From: Bolinopsis microptera
Taxonomy: Eukaryota; Ctenophora; Tentaculata; Lobata; Bolinopsidae
Reading direction: 5' to 3'
DNA length: 64,000 nt
Assembly: GCF_026151205.1 (NCBI RefSeq)
Contig: NC_087079.1
Coordinates: 7,738,635 to 7,802,634 of the forward strand
Below the pieces are notes generated by a model. The model searched no databases and was not told where the DNA came from. It saw only the letters and a program-made list of their open reading frames with translations. The translations under genes and the position numbers were made by a program. Positions 1-9,951 of this stretch are shown in pieces (within the stretch, counting starts at the first letter, position 1; each line of letters begins with the position of its first letter).

Positions 1-276
1 AGATACGACGAACCTAAACCTTACCAATGGATGGATTATGAAAGTGGAGCAGGCTTTAAAAATATCAACATTGTAGAGTGTGGCTTTGTTTCTGCACCAG
101 TGGTATCCGCCACGGTAAGTGGATATTATCTGGGACACCCTGTATCCGTGTTCATTGAGCGGGGTTATATCCGCGAGAACAATTTTGTGGTGCAAACAGT
201 GGGGAAAGCAACAGCAGCGGAAATGATCAGTAACCAATGTGACGTGCATTGGATTGCTACTGGGTTCCACTGTTGA
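1..276 (+). CDS. Secreted six-cysteine WIATG-family protein, copy 1 (5' end outside window)
   Basis: The frame is open from base 1 (RYDEPKPYQW then MDYESG) to a TGA at 274-276, so the 5' part with the signal peptide lies left of the window and the internal ATG at 31 is not the true start. The visible part aligns with the C-terminal two thirds of the complete copies at 6479 and 7822: ECGFV, PVV.ATV.G, a central strand region, and the terminus CDVHWIATGFHC. The F..P.V...(about 45 residues)..W.A.G pattern resembles the H-type lectin-like fold, which is inference. A secreted, disulphide-bonded binding protein is likely, ligand unknown. It is the first of a tandem cluster. Confidence 0.75.
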   Translation, partial: RYDEPKPYQWMDYESGAGFKNINIVECGFVSAPVVSATVSGYYLGHPVSVFIERGYIRENNFVVQTVGKATAAEMISNQCDVHWIATGFHC

Positions 277-1466
277 CGAGTTTGACGAACTTTTGTTTAC
301 AAATAATTCAAGATCCGTTGAAATGACATTTTAATTTTACATTTAGATCGTGTTTTTCTGAATTTGTTATCAAAAGTTAATACCCTCGACAGAATAAATG
401 TTCGAGTCAAAAGCACAGAAGTAGCAGGTGAAGCTCCAATCATCATGACAAACTCTAAAGAGTAGGTGGATAACATTCAGTTTCACGGATTTTGAAATTT
501 TTGGTATCACTGTATAAATCTAGCTACAAGCTTATCTCAGAACGCACGGCCATAACTCTTAAAGAACACTCGGATTGCTGAGATATTGCTATTTAAAAAC
601 CGCCGTGCAGCTAAAAATTGAACAAAATATCCATGTATTTTGCTGAAATCTGAGCTCGACATCGGACTATTTTGAATAGCTCATAGTACGTTGTTTTGAA
701 ACGATAGAACCTTGGAAATTGCTAGATTCCATTCTACAGAATAAAATGCAAAATGTTCACAAATAGCCTTGTATTTGGTAAACTCTAATTGAAAGAGTTA
801 TTTTGTTAGTCGCAGTAACCAATGTTTATATTAGAACCGATATCTTCACACTAAATTTCAGCGGGTACCAATTAATCCTACCTCCACTCATCAGAGTTTG
901 CAGAGACTACCTTATTGGACGTTATTTAATCGGACATGGCGTGAACGGACATAATTTTGAACGGACATGAAAATGAACGCTAGAGCCCCTAGCGTCTAAT
1001 TAATGTCCGTTCAAATAAAGTCCGATAAGGTAACTAATTCTAAGTAGATGAGGGACCATAATAACCTTTACCACAACATTTATTTATACATCTGCATTCT
1101 GCATAGCATTATACGCTATAAGACCATGGATAGTAAGCAACGACAATTTGCTAACACTTGGCTTAGTGCCAATTGTAACAGATAGAAATTAAAGTAGTTA
1201 GACCAGACGTGCAATATTCAGATTAAATCGATCAAGTATTTAAGACATAAAGACACTATATTATTAATGCAATAAGTTCTTACTCCATGCTTTCATGAAA
1301 TAATTTAACACATATCACAACTGTTTGTTTGTTTGTTCGGAAAACATAATAGGGTTAGTTTGTACCGAAATAGAGGTAATATAATAATTCAGTAACATAT
1401 TAAAGTATATAAGAATTAATAATTTATAAAAGTATAATAAGCTTAGCTACTCGATGGACGCCACCA
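277..1466. other. Non-coding, AT-rich spacer with one small foldback element
   Basis: This stretch holds the 3' flank of copy 1 and AT-rich sequence with no convincing ORF or RNA gene. The only structure I can support is the inverted repeat at 908-1032, listed separately. Confidence 0.6.
908..1032. repeat. Small foldback element (MITE-like)
   Basis: The left end reads ACCTTATTGGAC.TTATTT. The right end, read on the other strand, is ACCTTATCGGACTTTATTT. The arms continue imperfectly inward through CGGACAT-type motifs around a short centre (CTAGAGCCCCTAG). No coding capacity. I could not confirm a target duplication. Confidence 0.5.
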
Positions 1467-1511
1467 TATTAACTTACAAAGATTTGTCAAAGAGCTCTTG
1501 CCTTCTTTCTT
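1467..1511 (+). promoter_or_regulatory. Conserved upstream block of the secreted-protein cluster (copy 2)
   Basis: The string ACCATATTA, then about ten bases, then GTCAAAG and GCCTT is shared with the regions upstream of copy 5 (near 7370) and of the truncated copy 6 (near 8594). It lies about 160 bases upstream of the ATG at 1666. Shared non-coding sequence at matching positions suggests promoter elements carried along with each duplication, or simple common descent. Confidence 0.4.
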
Positions 1512-1600
1512 TTATTGTATTGAATATTGATCACATTCACAATAATTCGCATTAATGGGCCATCTGTCAGAGTGCATTACTACACAAGTCAAATTGTTTA

Positions 1601-1608
1601 TATAAAAA
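1601..1608 (+). promoter_or_regulatory. TATA box candidate of copy 2
   Basis: TATAAAAA lies 58 bases upstream of the ATG at 1666. A comparable TATAAAAG sits 79 bases upstream of copy 4. Confidence 0.4.
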
Positions 1609-1665
1609 GAAAACTTCTCCATCTAAAAGTCACTCGAGTAGTTTCATTCCAATTACTTCTCCAAG

Positions 1666-1848
1666 ATGAAGCTCCTCAACATTGTGATGACTGTGATGCT
1701 AGTCCACCTGTCCCTGTCCAGCGACCTGAAGATAGTGAGTAACCCCCTCAACAGGTCTGCACCCGCGCCCTGTGCCCTGACCTGTTCCGGAGTCTCTAAA
1801 CATGACGATACTGATACCTACTACGCGTGGAGGGGTATTGGGAGTAAA
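1666..1848 (+). pseudogene. Secreted six-cysteine protein, copy 2, 5' half (interrupted by a retroelement)
   Basis: The ATG begins the family signal peptide (MKLLNIVMTVML...SLSS), followed by DLKIVS, PCALTCSGVS and ...AWRGIGSK. Family homology stops after the AAA codon ending at 1848. The same alignment position resumes with AVKYID at 4205 on the same strand and in the same frame, after a minus-strand retroelement. Together the halves would encode about 130 residues, matching the 129-residue copy at 7822. The frame running on to 1950 is retroelement sequence. I call it a disrupted gene. Confidence 0.8.
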
Positions 1849-4201
1849 TTGTTGTTTGGGGACCGGTTTTTTATACCCGGCCAATGTTTACAAAATAATA
1901 TAATACATAACAATATAATTTTATTTAATATGCGTGAATATGAAAATTGAAAATGTTGATTACGTCTATTCATTAAAAACAAAAACAGAAACTTTAAAAA
2001 TTAAAACTTGTATATCATGATTTATTATCATATAGTGACAAATAATTTGATTTGATACGACAGAATATGATCACACGCACTGTTTTATAAGCTACTTGAG
2101 GTTAAAACAAAAAAGAATAACTGAGCCCATGTCTTATCAGCACCTGCTAGCGCTATCTATATGATGCTATTAATATGACAGTGAATGGGCAGTGAAAAAA
2201 AGTGGCATATGGTTGATAGTGACTAGTGTGCTAACCGTCTGGTTTTATTTATTCCTTAGTTTATTCTCGGTAGTTGATTTGTTGTGTGCCTGATCTTGTC
2301 GATTTACGTAGCCCGGGTAAATTATGTAACAGAAAAGGTGGCCATTCTTCATCGTTTCCTGAGCTTTGTAGTTCTATCATTACACGCTTCGCTGATTTCT
2401 TATATATGCTTATTGAGAAAATGCTAGATGGGCAAGTTATGCGACTAATGTTGTGCTCGGTAATAGCTAATATAGGACCTTTATACAGAACACTAGCGCG
2501 TAGATCTGGTTGAGAGTACGTTGTTAGCCAGTCGATATTGTCGTCATAAGACGTGCCATACTTTGGTATATCGGGAGGAAATAAGTCTTTTATCGACGAC
2601 GGCAGAAGGCCAGGCATGTAAGTTATCTTGTGCATCAGAGTCAGAGCATTTTTTATGATGACCCCGTGTACAGATAATATTTCGTACTCTTTAAACGTAG
2701 TTTTAGTATGATCCGGAAGCTTACCGTCCTTGTAATAGTAATTCACGTAGCCCGGCATAACTGCTCGTATTCCCTGCTTTTGTTTAGTGAACAGTGATTC
2801 AATATGGGATTTTGCAGCAAAGCCCCAAACTAGTGAACAGAAATTTAAGTGAGATTGTACAAAACTTTGGAAGATCTGTAAGCGTGCTTTGATTGGTAAT
2901 TTGCGTTTTATTTTGAACATAATACCTATAAACCGTGACATTTTTGTTTTGACGGCTCGGATGTGGCTGGCCCATTTTAGTTTGTCGTCGACGATAACTC
3001 CTAAAAATCTGGCCTCCGTTTTGCGTTCTATAGGAGAGTTGTCGATACTTACTTGTAGAGACGATAGATCTACCCGTCTTTTTGAAAATACCATATAGCA
3101 AGTCTTCTTCAGATTAAGAGCTAGGCCGTTCGAGTTAACCCATTTTATCAACACGTCAGTGAGGTGGTTTACTTTGGATATAATGTCTTGTACATTTGAT
3201 CCGGTGATAATAATGTTTGCGTCGTCTGCGTATAATATAAATTTAGCTAGGTTACTGATTCCTGGTAAGTCATTGATATATATGACAAAAAGCAGGGGGC
3301 CTAATATGCTCCCTTGTGGAACACCGTATATCATAGATTCTAATGATGAATTGGAGCCGTTTAGGGAAACAAATTGACTGCGACCACTGAGGTATGACTC
3401 GAACCATTTCAACGCAATGCCACGAATACCGTAATGCTCAAGTTTCCTGAGTAATGTCGCGTGATCTAGGACGTCAAATGCCTTGCTATAGTCTAAAAGT
3501 AATAAAAGTGCTATTTGGTTCTTATTTAGAGAATGCAGAATAGAGCTCTGAGCATTGAGAAGTGCGTGCTCACATGATCTTCCTGGTCGGAATCCGTACT
3601 GATTCTCGAATAGAGAGTTATTCTTGTCGAGAAATTCTAAAACGCGTCTGTGCATTAGTTTTTCATAAATTTTTGAGAACGAGCCCAGAAGCGAAATAGG
3701 TCTATAATTCGCTACGTCGAGTTTACAACCTCCTTTGTGTATAGGTGTAACTTTTGCCGTTTTCAAAGCTTTAGGGAAAGCTCCCTCTACAAAAGATGTG
3801 TTAACTACTGTTGCTAAGGCGCATAAAAAATTTTGGCATGTGCTGGCTATTTTCAAGGGCTCAATCTTTGAATCGAGAGTTGCCTTATTTTTTAGGCCAA
3901 TAATAATTCTATGAATCTCGGTGGGCCCAGTAGGTTCGAGGTAGATAGACGTTGGACATGACCCGGTCAGATACTCCTGGAACCCCCCAGGATCGAAGGT
4001 CTGTCGGGAACTGATCTGAGACTTGATGTTGGCTGCGATGCTGGAAAAGTAGCCATTGAACTTTTCAGCGACTGCCGAGTTAGTACTCAAGATCGTCCCG
4101 TCAGTATCCCTCAATCTGATTTGATCAGATCCCCGTCTTTTTCTGTTTAGCAGGCCGTTGATTATCTCCCATTGTTTTTTGGAACAGTCCTGATATTTTT
4201 C
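1849..4201 (-). mobile_element. 5'-truncated non-LTR retrotransposon inserted in secreted-protein copy 2
   Basis: The element lies on the minus strand, with its 3' UTR at the low-coordinate side (about 1849-2260) and its RT region up to about 4200. No endonuclease domain is present, so it is 5'-truncated as is usual after incomplete reverse transcription. The two halves of the host gene flank it exactly. Only AAA is shared at both junctions (1846-1848 and 4202-4204), so the target duplication is minimal or absent. I saw no clear poly(A) tail at the 3' end. Confidence 0.75.
2261..4200 (-). CDS. Reverse transcriptase of the non-LTR element (N-terminus missing)
   Basis: RNA-directed DNA polymerase of a non-LTR element in the Jockey/CR1-like range. 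Visible motifs in order: KVTPIHKGG, NYRPISLL, the QYGFRPGRSCEHAL region, LDYSKAFDVLDH (motif A), GVPQGSILGP and YADD (codons at 3220-3231, motif C), followed by the thumb and a C-terminal extension ending near NYRE. The frame is uninterrupted to the stop at 2261, so the insertion may be fairly young. The open frame also continues upstream of 4200 to 4462, but that stretch is the antisense of the host gene and is not RT. Subfamily assignment would need a tree. Confidence 0.85.
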
Positions 4202-4414
4202 AAAGCTGTCAAGTATATAGACACCAAGGAGTGCGCGTTTGTGACACACCCGGTTGTCATAGCAACAGTGAGAGGGTATAACTGTCCTCCTGTCTCTATA
4301 TGGGGTATCTACGACAATTTGTTCGAGGCAGTGGCGGGTGAGGACGCAACTAGCGGTCAGATGACCAGTAACAAGTGTGACGTGTTCTGGATTGCAACTG
4401 GTTACAATTGTTGA
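4202..4414 (+). pseudogene. Secreted six-cysteine protein, copy 2, 3' half
   Basis: From 4205 the frame reads AVKYIDTKECAFVTHPVV and ends in CDVFWIATGYNC with TGA at 4412-4414. This is the exact continuation of the family alignment broken at 1848. The two halves are in the same frame relative to the family alignment. The ATG at 4172 lies in retroelement sequence and is not a start. Confidence 0.8.
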
Positions 4415-5467
4415 GGTGGACCCGAGGATGGTGTTTTGTTCATTCTCGTTTAAAGTTATCATTTAACTAAATTTATTATTCCAAACAATCTGTTTTATTA
4501 TAGTCCTAAGCTTAAGTTGTAAGCATCATTGTAAAAACACAAGACATGTTCATTTTTAACTAACACTAAGGATATACAACGTTGAGTAAAAGTTACAGTA
4601 AGGGTTTGGGTTAGGTTAAGTACCCTGAATCCTAACTTAACCCTATCTCTTATTCTAAACCTAGTCAAATTGTTTACCCTAATGTACAGTGCAATCTATG
4701 AAACGATGTAGTACTACGTATACTTGTAATAACTTGTATCTGAACGAAGACAAGTGTCTTCTGTCCCTGAGCGATCAGGTTTTTTTTACATTCAGAAAGA
4801 CGACTAAGTACCCATTCATCAGATTCACAAGCACAATAGGATTGATTGGCTCTATTGGTATTTGATAATTCCAGAATTCATAACATAACCTCATGATCAG
4901 TGCAGCGGTCTCTTGGAGGGAACCCCTAATATGACAGGTTAGGTGCCCGAAAAATTATTGTTAGTCTGACCTCAATGAAAACATAATAATATTAAAATTG
5001 TGCTATGTAAAGGACAAGAAACGTCGCAATTTCTGAAAAGAGCAATCTCTCCTACGTCACAACAATGAGAAGTCTCGAACACTCGAACAGTTATATTATT
5101 AACAAGTTAACACAAAGTAATTACATGTGTCATCTTCTTTGTTTATGTAATTTCTTCGCGGTGGTAAACGAACTTTGCACTTCTCAGTGATAGTCTTCCC
5201 AACAGCAGCTGTGCTGCTACATAACGACATAGCGTGTTATCGCTATCGGTGTTCGTTCAAGTGGCCCGTGTTATTAAAGAGTTTGTTTCCCTACTCTAAT
5301 TATTTTAGCACCTCTCTACTCTCGAGGATCATGCTGAATTGAAAAAAATGTTTTTTAACTTTTAGTAACAATGCGATTACAAGTCGAGCAGATCCACCTA
5401 GTTTAAATAGCTGTTATAGCTTTAACGTAAGCTTTTCCACATTAATCAAGTTCCAGCTCCTTTCAAT
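4415..5467. other. Non-coding spacer between secreted-protein copies 2 and 3
   Basis: AT-rich sequence with a few degenerate TAACCC/GGGTTA words near 4600-4680 and no convincing ORF. No clear TATA box precedes copy 3; a weak TTTAAATAG lies at 5402-5410. Confidence 0.5.
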
Positions 5468-5926
5468 ATGAAACTTCTCGGCTATCTACTGACTTTGATG
5501 GTGTTAATTAACACTGCACTAGGTGACCTGAAGATAGTAAGTAATCCTGATGGTACAACTGGTCCCCCACCCTGTGCCTTGACTTGTTCCGGTGTCTCCA
5601 GATACAATGAACCTAGGTGGCAGGGTTACGATAGTGGCAAAGCGTGGAAAGACATCGATATCTCGGAATGTGGATTTGTATCTACACCAGTTTTAACTGC
5701 CACGGTCAGCAGCTCCGTGACGTCATAACACGTGACATGACGTCATGTCACGTGTTATGACGTCACGTCTGCCAGCGGGTCCGTGAAATGTCCATCTGTC
5801 TTCATAGAGTCAGGTTACATTGATAAATATGGTGTTGCTGTACAGACGGTGGAGGATGCTACTACCAGTAGATGTGACGTGTTTTGGATTGCGATTGGGT
5901 ACATCTGCTCAAGGAGAAACGATTGA
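5468..5926 (+). pseudogene. Secreted six-cysteine protein, copy 3, carrying an in-frame palindromic insertion with stops
   Basis: The ATG opens a family signal peptide (MKLLGYLLTLMVLINTALG), then DLKIVS, PPPCALTCSGVS, the DISECGFVS stretch and LTATVS. There a 52-bp palindrome (5716-5767) introduces in-frame TAA (5726) and TGA (5735). Downstream, SGSVKCPSVFIESGYI resumes in the original frame and runs to TGA at 5924-5926. The copy also lacks the few residues normally before CDV.W (QM..NQ), ends IAIGYIC, and adds SRRND. Removing the insert as a GT-AG intron does not restore frame with any junction I tried. The 86-residue truncated product could still be made, but I call it a pseudogene. Confidence 0.75.
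5716..5767. repeat. Perfect 52-bp palindrome
   Basis: The segment equals its own reverse complement at every base. It contains TGACGTCA three times (5718, 5738, 5758) and CACGTG twice (5729, 5749). TGACGTCA is the CRE/ATF site and CACGTG the E-box core. It sits inside the coding part of copy 3. Confidence 0.95.
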
Positions 5927-6113
5927 CAATTCTTATGAAATTTTGGTTAAAAATTATTGAAAATTTAGTAAAATGAAGTTTTGCTCTACAATGCCTTCAA
6001 ATTGTTGTTTATTGTCTACACTAGAGTGTACTGTATTTTATACTGTATAAATAAATCTAAAAGATAAGAATAAGAACAGCTGTTAAGCTACTTCAATGCA
6101 GATCTCCTTCCAA

Positions 6114-6135
6114 GCCCCCCCCCCCCCCCCCCCCT
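6114..6135 (+). repeat. Poly-C tract
   Basis: About 22 consecutive C residues between copies 3 and 4. Similar tracts occur near 22401, 28116, 28181 and 37759. Confidence 0.85.
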
Positions 6136-6392
6136 GTTAAACAGCTGCCTTTAAGAGCCTTAAAGAGCCTTTATTCTATCAGAATACCGTTACCATGTTT
6201 TCAGTACAACCACAATAATGAAAATAAGGTGCTCGTACCGCCCAAATGGCTAGCAGCTGGCACACTACTATAGTACTACCATGATAGTACAACATGTCAG
6301 TTAGCATGTCAGAACGGCTCTAAACAATAAATCTATCAAGAGCGATCTGTCACTGTGACATGTAATACCTGTCAAAGTCTCTTCAAACAATT

Positions 6393-6400
6393 TATAAAAG
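6393..6400 (+). promoter_or_regulatory. TATA box candidate of copy 4
   Basis: TATAAAAG lies 79 bases upstream of the ATG at 6479. Confidence 0.4.
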
Positions 6401-6478
6401 GTTAAACTTGTCACCATTTCAACCACAACACATCTAAGAAGAGTTTGGTTTTCGTTCTGTTCTTTGACTCCTTTCAAG

Positions 6479-6889
6479 ATGAAGCTGCTCGGCTGTCTGA
6501 TGACCCTGATGCTAGTCACGCCCTCCCTTGCTAGTGATCTGAAGATCTTGAATGTTCCATATGGTGAAAATGGACCGCCTCCCTGTGCCTTAACCTGCTC
6601 CGGTGTCGCAAAGTATAGCGAGTCTGAAAAGAAATGGCAATGGGAAAGCTACACAACGGGCGTAGCAGTGAGACAGATGAACATTGCGGAGTGCGGGTTT
6701 GTGACAGAACCAGTTGTTACTGCCTCCTTGTTGGGACCGTATTTTGGAGCCAGGCGGTGCCCATCCGTTTCTCTAAGGTTTGTGTACAAGGACACGTTTT
6801 TTATAATCACAGTGGAGGAAGCAACAGCCAGTCAAATGATTGAAAATCAGTGTGACGTGCATTGGATTGCGACTGCGTACAATTGTTGA
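6479..6889 (+). CDS. Secreted six-cysteine WIATG-family protein, copy 4 (complete)
   Basis: A 136-residue protein. The start at 6479 is preferred over the in-frame ATG at 6464 because every other copy begins MKLL immediately after a CAAG-like context. Residues 1-18 form a hydrophobic signal peptide ending SLAS, and the mature protein starts DLKILN. Six cysteines are placed as in the family: PPPCALTC (two), AECGFV, RRCPSV, QCDVHW and the terminal YNC. The block with W.A.G near the end resembles H-type lectin-like domains (inference). It is likely secreted; ligand and role are unknown. The frame is intact and a TATA box sits upstream, so this is one of the copies most likely to be functional. 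Confidence 0.85.
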   Translation: MKLLGCLMTLMLVTPSLASDLKILNVPYGENGPPPCALTCSGVAKYSESEKKWQWESYTTGVAVRQMNIAECGFVTEPVVTASLLGPYFGARRCPSVSLRFVYKDTFFIITVEEATASQMIENQCDVHWIATAYNC

Positions 6890-7369
6890 GTCAGAACAGA
6901 AGAAGAGTTCAAGTTTCTGTTTAAGTTCCTCGAATTATATAATTACATTCTACCAATAGGCGTTTTATTTGTTCTCATCGTAAGTTTTCCTTTAACGAAA
7001 TTGAGTATTCCCAGAACACGAGTGGACGCTACAATTAAACTTGTTCGATCAATAAAAGAAGACTGTGCCCTGAACTTCGAGTCATAAAAATACAAAGCAC
7101 AATGTTTCGTTATTTCACCCGAGTGACACATTTCTTGTCACGATAATTATAATAATATTTAAGCAAACATTATCGAATTGGCACTTTCTCTAAAAATCAT
7201 TTATCAGCCTCAAAAATTGAAACAGTTATAACTTTTCCAAACATTTAAAACTATCTTAGCTTCTATTCGTGTTAGATAAACTAATCGTCCTTACGTAGGG
7301 TACGTATGTATCGTGGATACATTTTAGAAATAGCATCTATTAATTTACCAGCAAATAATGAATAGCTGC

Positions 7370-7420
7370 TACCATATTATTAAAACTCGTCAAAGGCGCA
7401 TTGGCCTTTGTATCAGCTTT
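7370..7420 (+). promoter_or_regulatory. Conserved upstream block of the cluster (copy 5)
   Basis: ACCATATTA, then GTCAAAG and GGCCTTTG, matches the block upstream of copy 2 (1467-1511) and the relic at 8594. It is about 450 bases from the ATG at 7822. The extra distance is accounted for by the tandem array at 7437-7676. Confidence 0.4.
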
Positions 7421-7436
7421 ATTTTATTATACTTAT

Positions 7437-7676
7437 ATTGAGTTTATATCGCATTCATTAAGTTTATATTAAGTTTATATCGCATTTATTAAGTTTATAT
7501 CGCATTTATTAAGTTAATATTAAGTTTATACCGCATTTATTAAGTTTATATTAAGTTTATACCGTATTTATTAAGTTTATATTAAGTTTATACCGTATTT
7601 ATTAAGTTTACATTAAGTTTATATCGCATTTATTAAGTTTATATTAAGTTTATGCCGTATTTATTAAGTTCATACT
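7437..7676 (+). repeat. AT-rich minisatellite in the copy 5 upstream region
   Basis: Degenerate tandem units of about 31 bp built from ATTAAGTTTATA and CCGTATTT/TCGCATTT words. It lies between the conserved upstream block and the TATA-like sequence of copy 5. Confidence 0.85.
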
Positions 7677-7777
7677 ATACCCTTTAATTAACAATAGAAT
7701 TCAGCCATCTGCAGCCAGTTTTAATTAAGATACACAGTTGACTGTTGCGCTTTTGAACTTGCCATCCTCACTTTCTT

Positions 7778-7783
7778 TATAAG
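7778..7783 (+). promoter_or_regulatory. TATA-like element of copy 5
   Basis: TATAAG lies 44 bases upstream of the ATG at 7822. Confidence 0.3.
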
Positions 7784-7821
7784 CTTGTTCAGGTGGTGTA
7801 AAAGACTCAACCTGTTCCAAG

Positions 7822-8211
7822 ATGAAGCTGCTCTGTTATCTGCTGACTGTAATGCTAGTTAACCTCACTTTCTCAAGCGATCTGAAGATATTGAATATTC
7901 CCTATGGTAAAAGTGGTCCCCCACCCTGTGCCTTGACCTGCTCTGGAACGTCCAGATACTACGTACTTGGCGACTACGGATGGACGAGTATCCAAAATAG
8001 AGCGATTAAACATATCGACATAACAGACTGTGGTTTTGTTAGTGACCCAGTAGTTACAGCCTCAATAAGAGGAGCTACTTGTTCTTCTATCTTGATATGG
8101 GCTAGTTTCCCGACATACTTCACTGTTGTCTCGGAGGGGGACACTACGGCCAGTGAAATGAGGAGTAATTACTGTGACGTTTATTGGATTGCAACTGGGA
8201 ACAATTGCTGA
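7822..8211 (+). CDS. Secreted six-cysteine WIATG-family protein, copy 5 (complete)
   Basis: A 129-residue protein: signal peptide MKLLCYLLTVMLVNLTFSS, then DLKILNIPYG, PPPCALTCSGTS, HIDITDCGFVSDPVVTAS, ATCSSI and the terminus YCDVYWIATGNNC. The six family cysteines are in place, with one extra in the signal peptide. No frame breaks; TGA at 8209-8211. Closest in layout to the split copy 2. Secretion is well supported. A carbohydrate-binding role by analogy with W.A.G/H-type lectin folds is inference only. Confidence 0.85.
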   Translation: MKLLCYLLTVMLVNLTFSSDLKILNIPYGKSGPPPCALTCSGTSRYYVLGDYGWTSIQNRAIKHIDITDCGFVSDPVVTASIRGATCSSILIWASFPTYFTVVSEGDTTASEMRSNYCDVYWIATGNNC

Positions 8212-8593
8212 GGAGGAGGCACGATTGTTCATTTTTAAAAACTTTTAGTAAATTTTGATTCAAATATAAATAAAAGTGCAAATCGTATTTTTTATTTTTT
8301 GAGAGAATAATAACTTTTTAAGTTAAACTTAATAAATTGCTCAACTATGCGAAGAGTATTTCAACGGCTACATTATCAGATACCGCCAGAGCACCTTATT
8401 AATACCGCCAGTCTAAGAGCACCTTATTAATTTCTATCAGACTATCAATCCATCTCAATATTATTATTATTATTAATATATTAGGCAGCTACACTTCTGT
8501 ACCCAGAATAATCAGCTGCGCTAAATATGCTTATGATAATTATTTAAGATTAAATATTAAACAGAACACCCCTAATAATTACAGGCCATCAGC
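8212..8593. other. Non-coding spacer after copy 5
   Basis: AT-rich 3' flank with AATAAA-type words (near 8268) and a short duplicated motif AGCACCTTATTAAT near 8390-8430. No ORF supported. Confidence 0.5.
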
Positions 8594-8645
8594 TGGTACA
8601 ATAAGACTTGTCAAAGGGGCCCTGCCTTTATTTAGAGGCTTTTTT
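8594..8645 (+). promoter_or_regulatory. Relic of the cluster upstream block (copy 6)
   Basis: GCTGGTACAATAAGACTTGTCAAAG followed by GCCTTTATTTA-like sequence resembles the upstream blocks of copies 2 and 5. Here it runs almost directly into the 3' coding fragment at 8651, so the start codon, signal peptide and first two cysteines have been deleted. Confidence 0.35.
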
Positions 8646-8650
8646 GCTTA

Positions 8651-8779
8651 GGTTTAATCCGTTCTACTATCGTAGAGAATGGTTATAACATCGTAAAAAC
8701 AGTGGAGAACGCAACTCCTAGTCAAATGACGGATAGCCTTTGTGACGTGCATTGGAGTGCTTTCGGGTACAATTGTTGA
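8651..8779 (+). pseudogene. Secreted six-cysteine protein, copy 6, 3' fragment
   Basis: In frame to TGA at 8777-8779 the stretch reads STIVENGYNIVKTVENATP, then SQMT and CDVHWSAFGYNC. This matches the last third of the family, with WSAFG as in copies 7 and 8. No start, signal peptide or N-terminal half is present. Confidence 0.75.
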
Positions 8780-9344
8780 GAAAGAACAAGAGATGGCTTT
8801 CATGACTTTTCTGTTTTCAAATTATAAAATATTTCAATTTTCTTAGTTTTATTGAGGCTAACATTGTACGTTCTATTACAATTATTATTATTGTCATAAT
8901 ACGAGACGTTTTATCTGTTTTTTGAAATTGTGTTGCAGAAACTGTCGTTTAAATTAACTATAGGTCTTTGGTATTATTACATCAATAAGTATACAAAAAG
9001 TTCCGTGAAAAACCAGATATTACCTTCTAGAAAATAAAGTTTGCAGACCAGTGAGCAACTTCACATCCATGAAAATAAAGCCACTAGTAACAATAATCTT
9101 TACGCCTATTATATAATGGTGGAGAAATATAACACAGTTCTCCGCCCCACGAAAAACCTCACCGAACCTCCACGCGGTGTGGGGTGGGTGGCTCGAACGA
9201 GGTGCAGTGCATGGGTGTTTCTAACCTATGCAAAGGAAGGGACTAGCCATCTCTACAACAAGGAAAGGCTCGAATAGCCTTATACTAACCTTAGAACCGC
9301 AGCATAACCGCTTTTCCCACAGGCAAATAACACCTTCCACGGGA

Positions 9345-9945
9345 AACTAACACGCTCACAGGCTCCCACATGACGTGTAACCCCAGGATTTAGCACGCTC
9401 ACAGACTACCACGTCTTGTGTAACCTTAGGACTCTAAAACTTAACAGACTTTAACACGCTCACAGGCTACCATGTCTCGTGTAATCCCAGGATTTTACAC
9501 GTTCACAGGCTACCACGCCTCGTGTACCCTAGGATTTTGTTTTGGATCGGACACTCAAAACAACGATTTAGGAGCGGTCTACACGCTCACAGGCTACCAT
9601 GTTTCGTGTAACCCTAGGATTTAACACGCTCACAGGCTACGACGTCTCGTGTAACCCCAGGATTTAACACGCTCACAGGCTACCACGTCTCGTGTAACCC
9701 TAGGACTCTAACACTTAACAGACTCTAACACGCTCACAGGCTACCACGTCTCGTGTAACCCCAGGATTTAACACGCTCACAGGCTACCACGTCTCGTGTA
9801 ACCCCAGGATTTAACACGCTCACAGGCTACCACGTCTCGTGTAACCCCAGGATTTAACACGCTCACAGGCTACCACGTCTCGTGTAACCCCAGGATTTAA
9901 CACGCTCACAGGCTACCACGTCTCGTGTAACCCTAGGACAGTAGG
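9345..9945 (+). repeat. 43-bp minisatellite
   Basis: Units read CACGCTCACAGGCTACCACG followed by TCTCGTGTAACCCCAGGATT; the last few copies are nearly identical and earlier ones diverged. Related units resume at 10437-10490 beyond the nested insertion. Confidence 0.9.
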
Positions 9946-9951
9946 ACTCTT

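Noticed and set aside
4201-4462. N-terminal extension of the RT open frame up to 4462
   Set aside because: This stretch is the exact antisense of the secreted-protein copy 2 coding region, so the frame is open by chance across the insertion junction.
4600-4680. Telomere-like TAACCC words
   Set aside because: Too degenerate and short to call an interstitial telomere tract.
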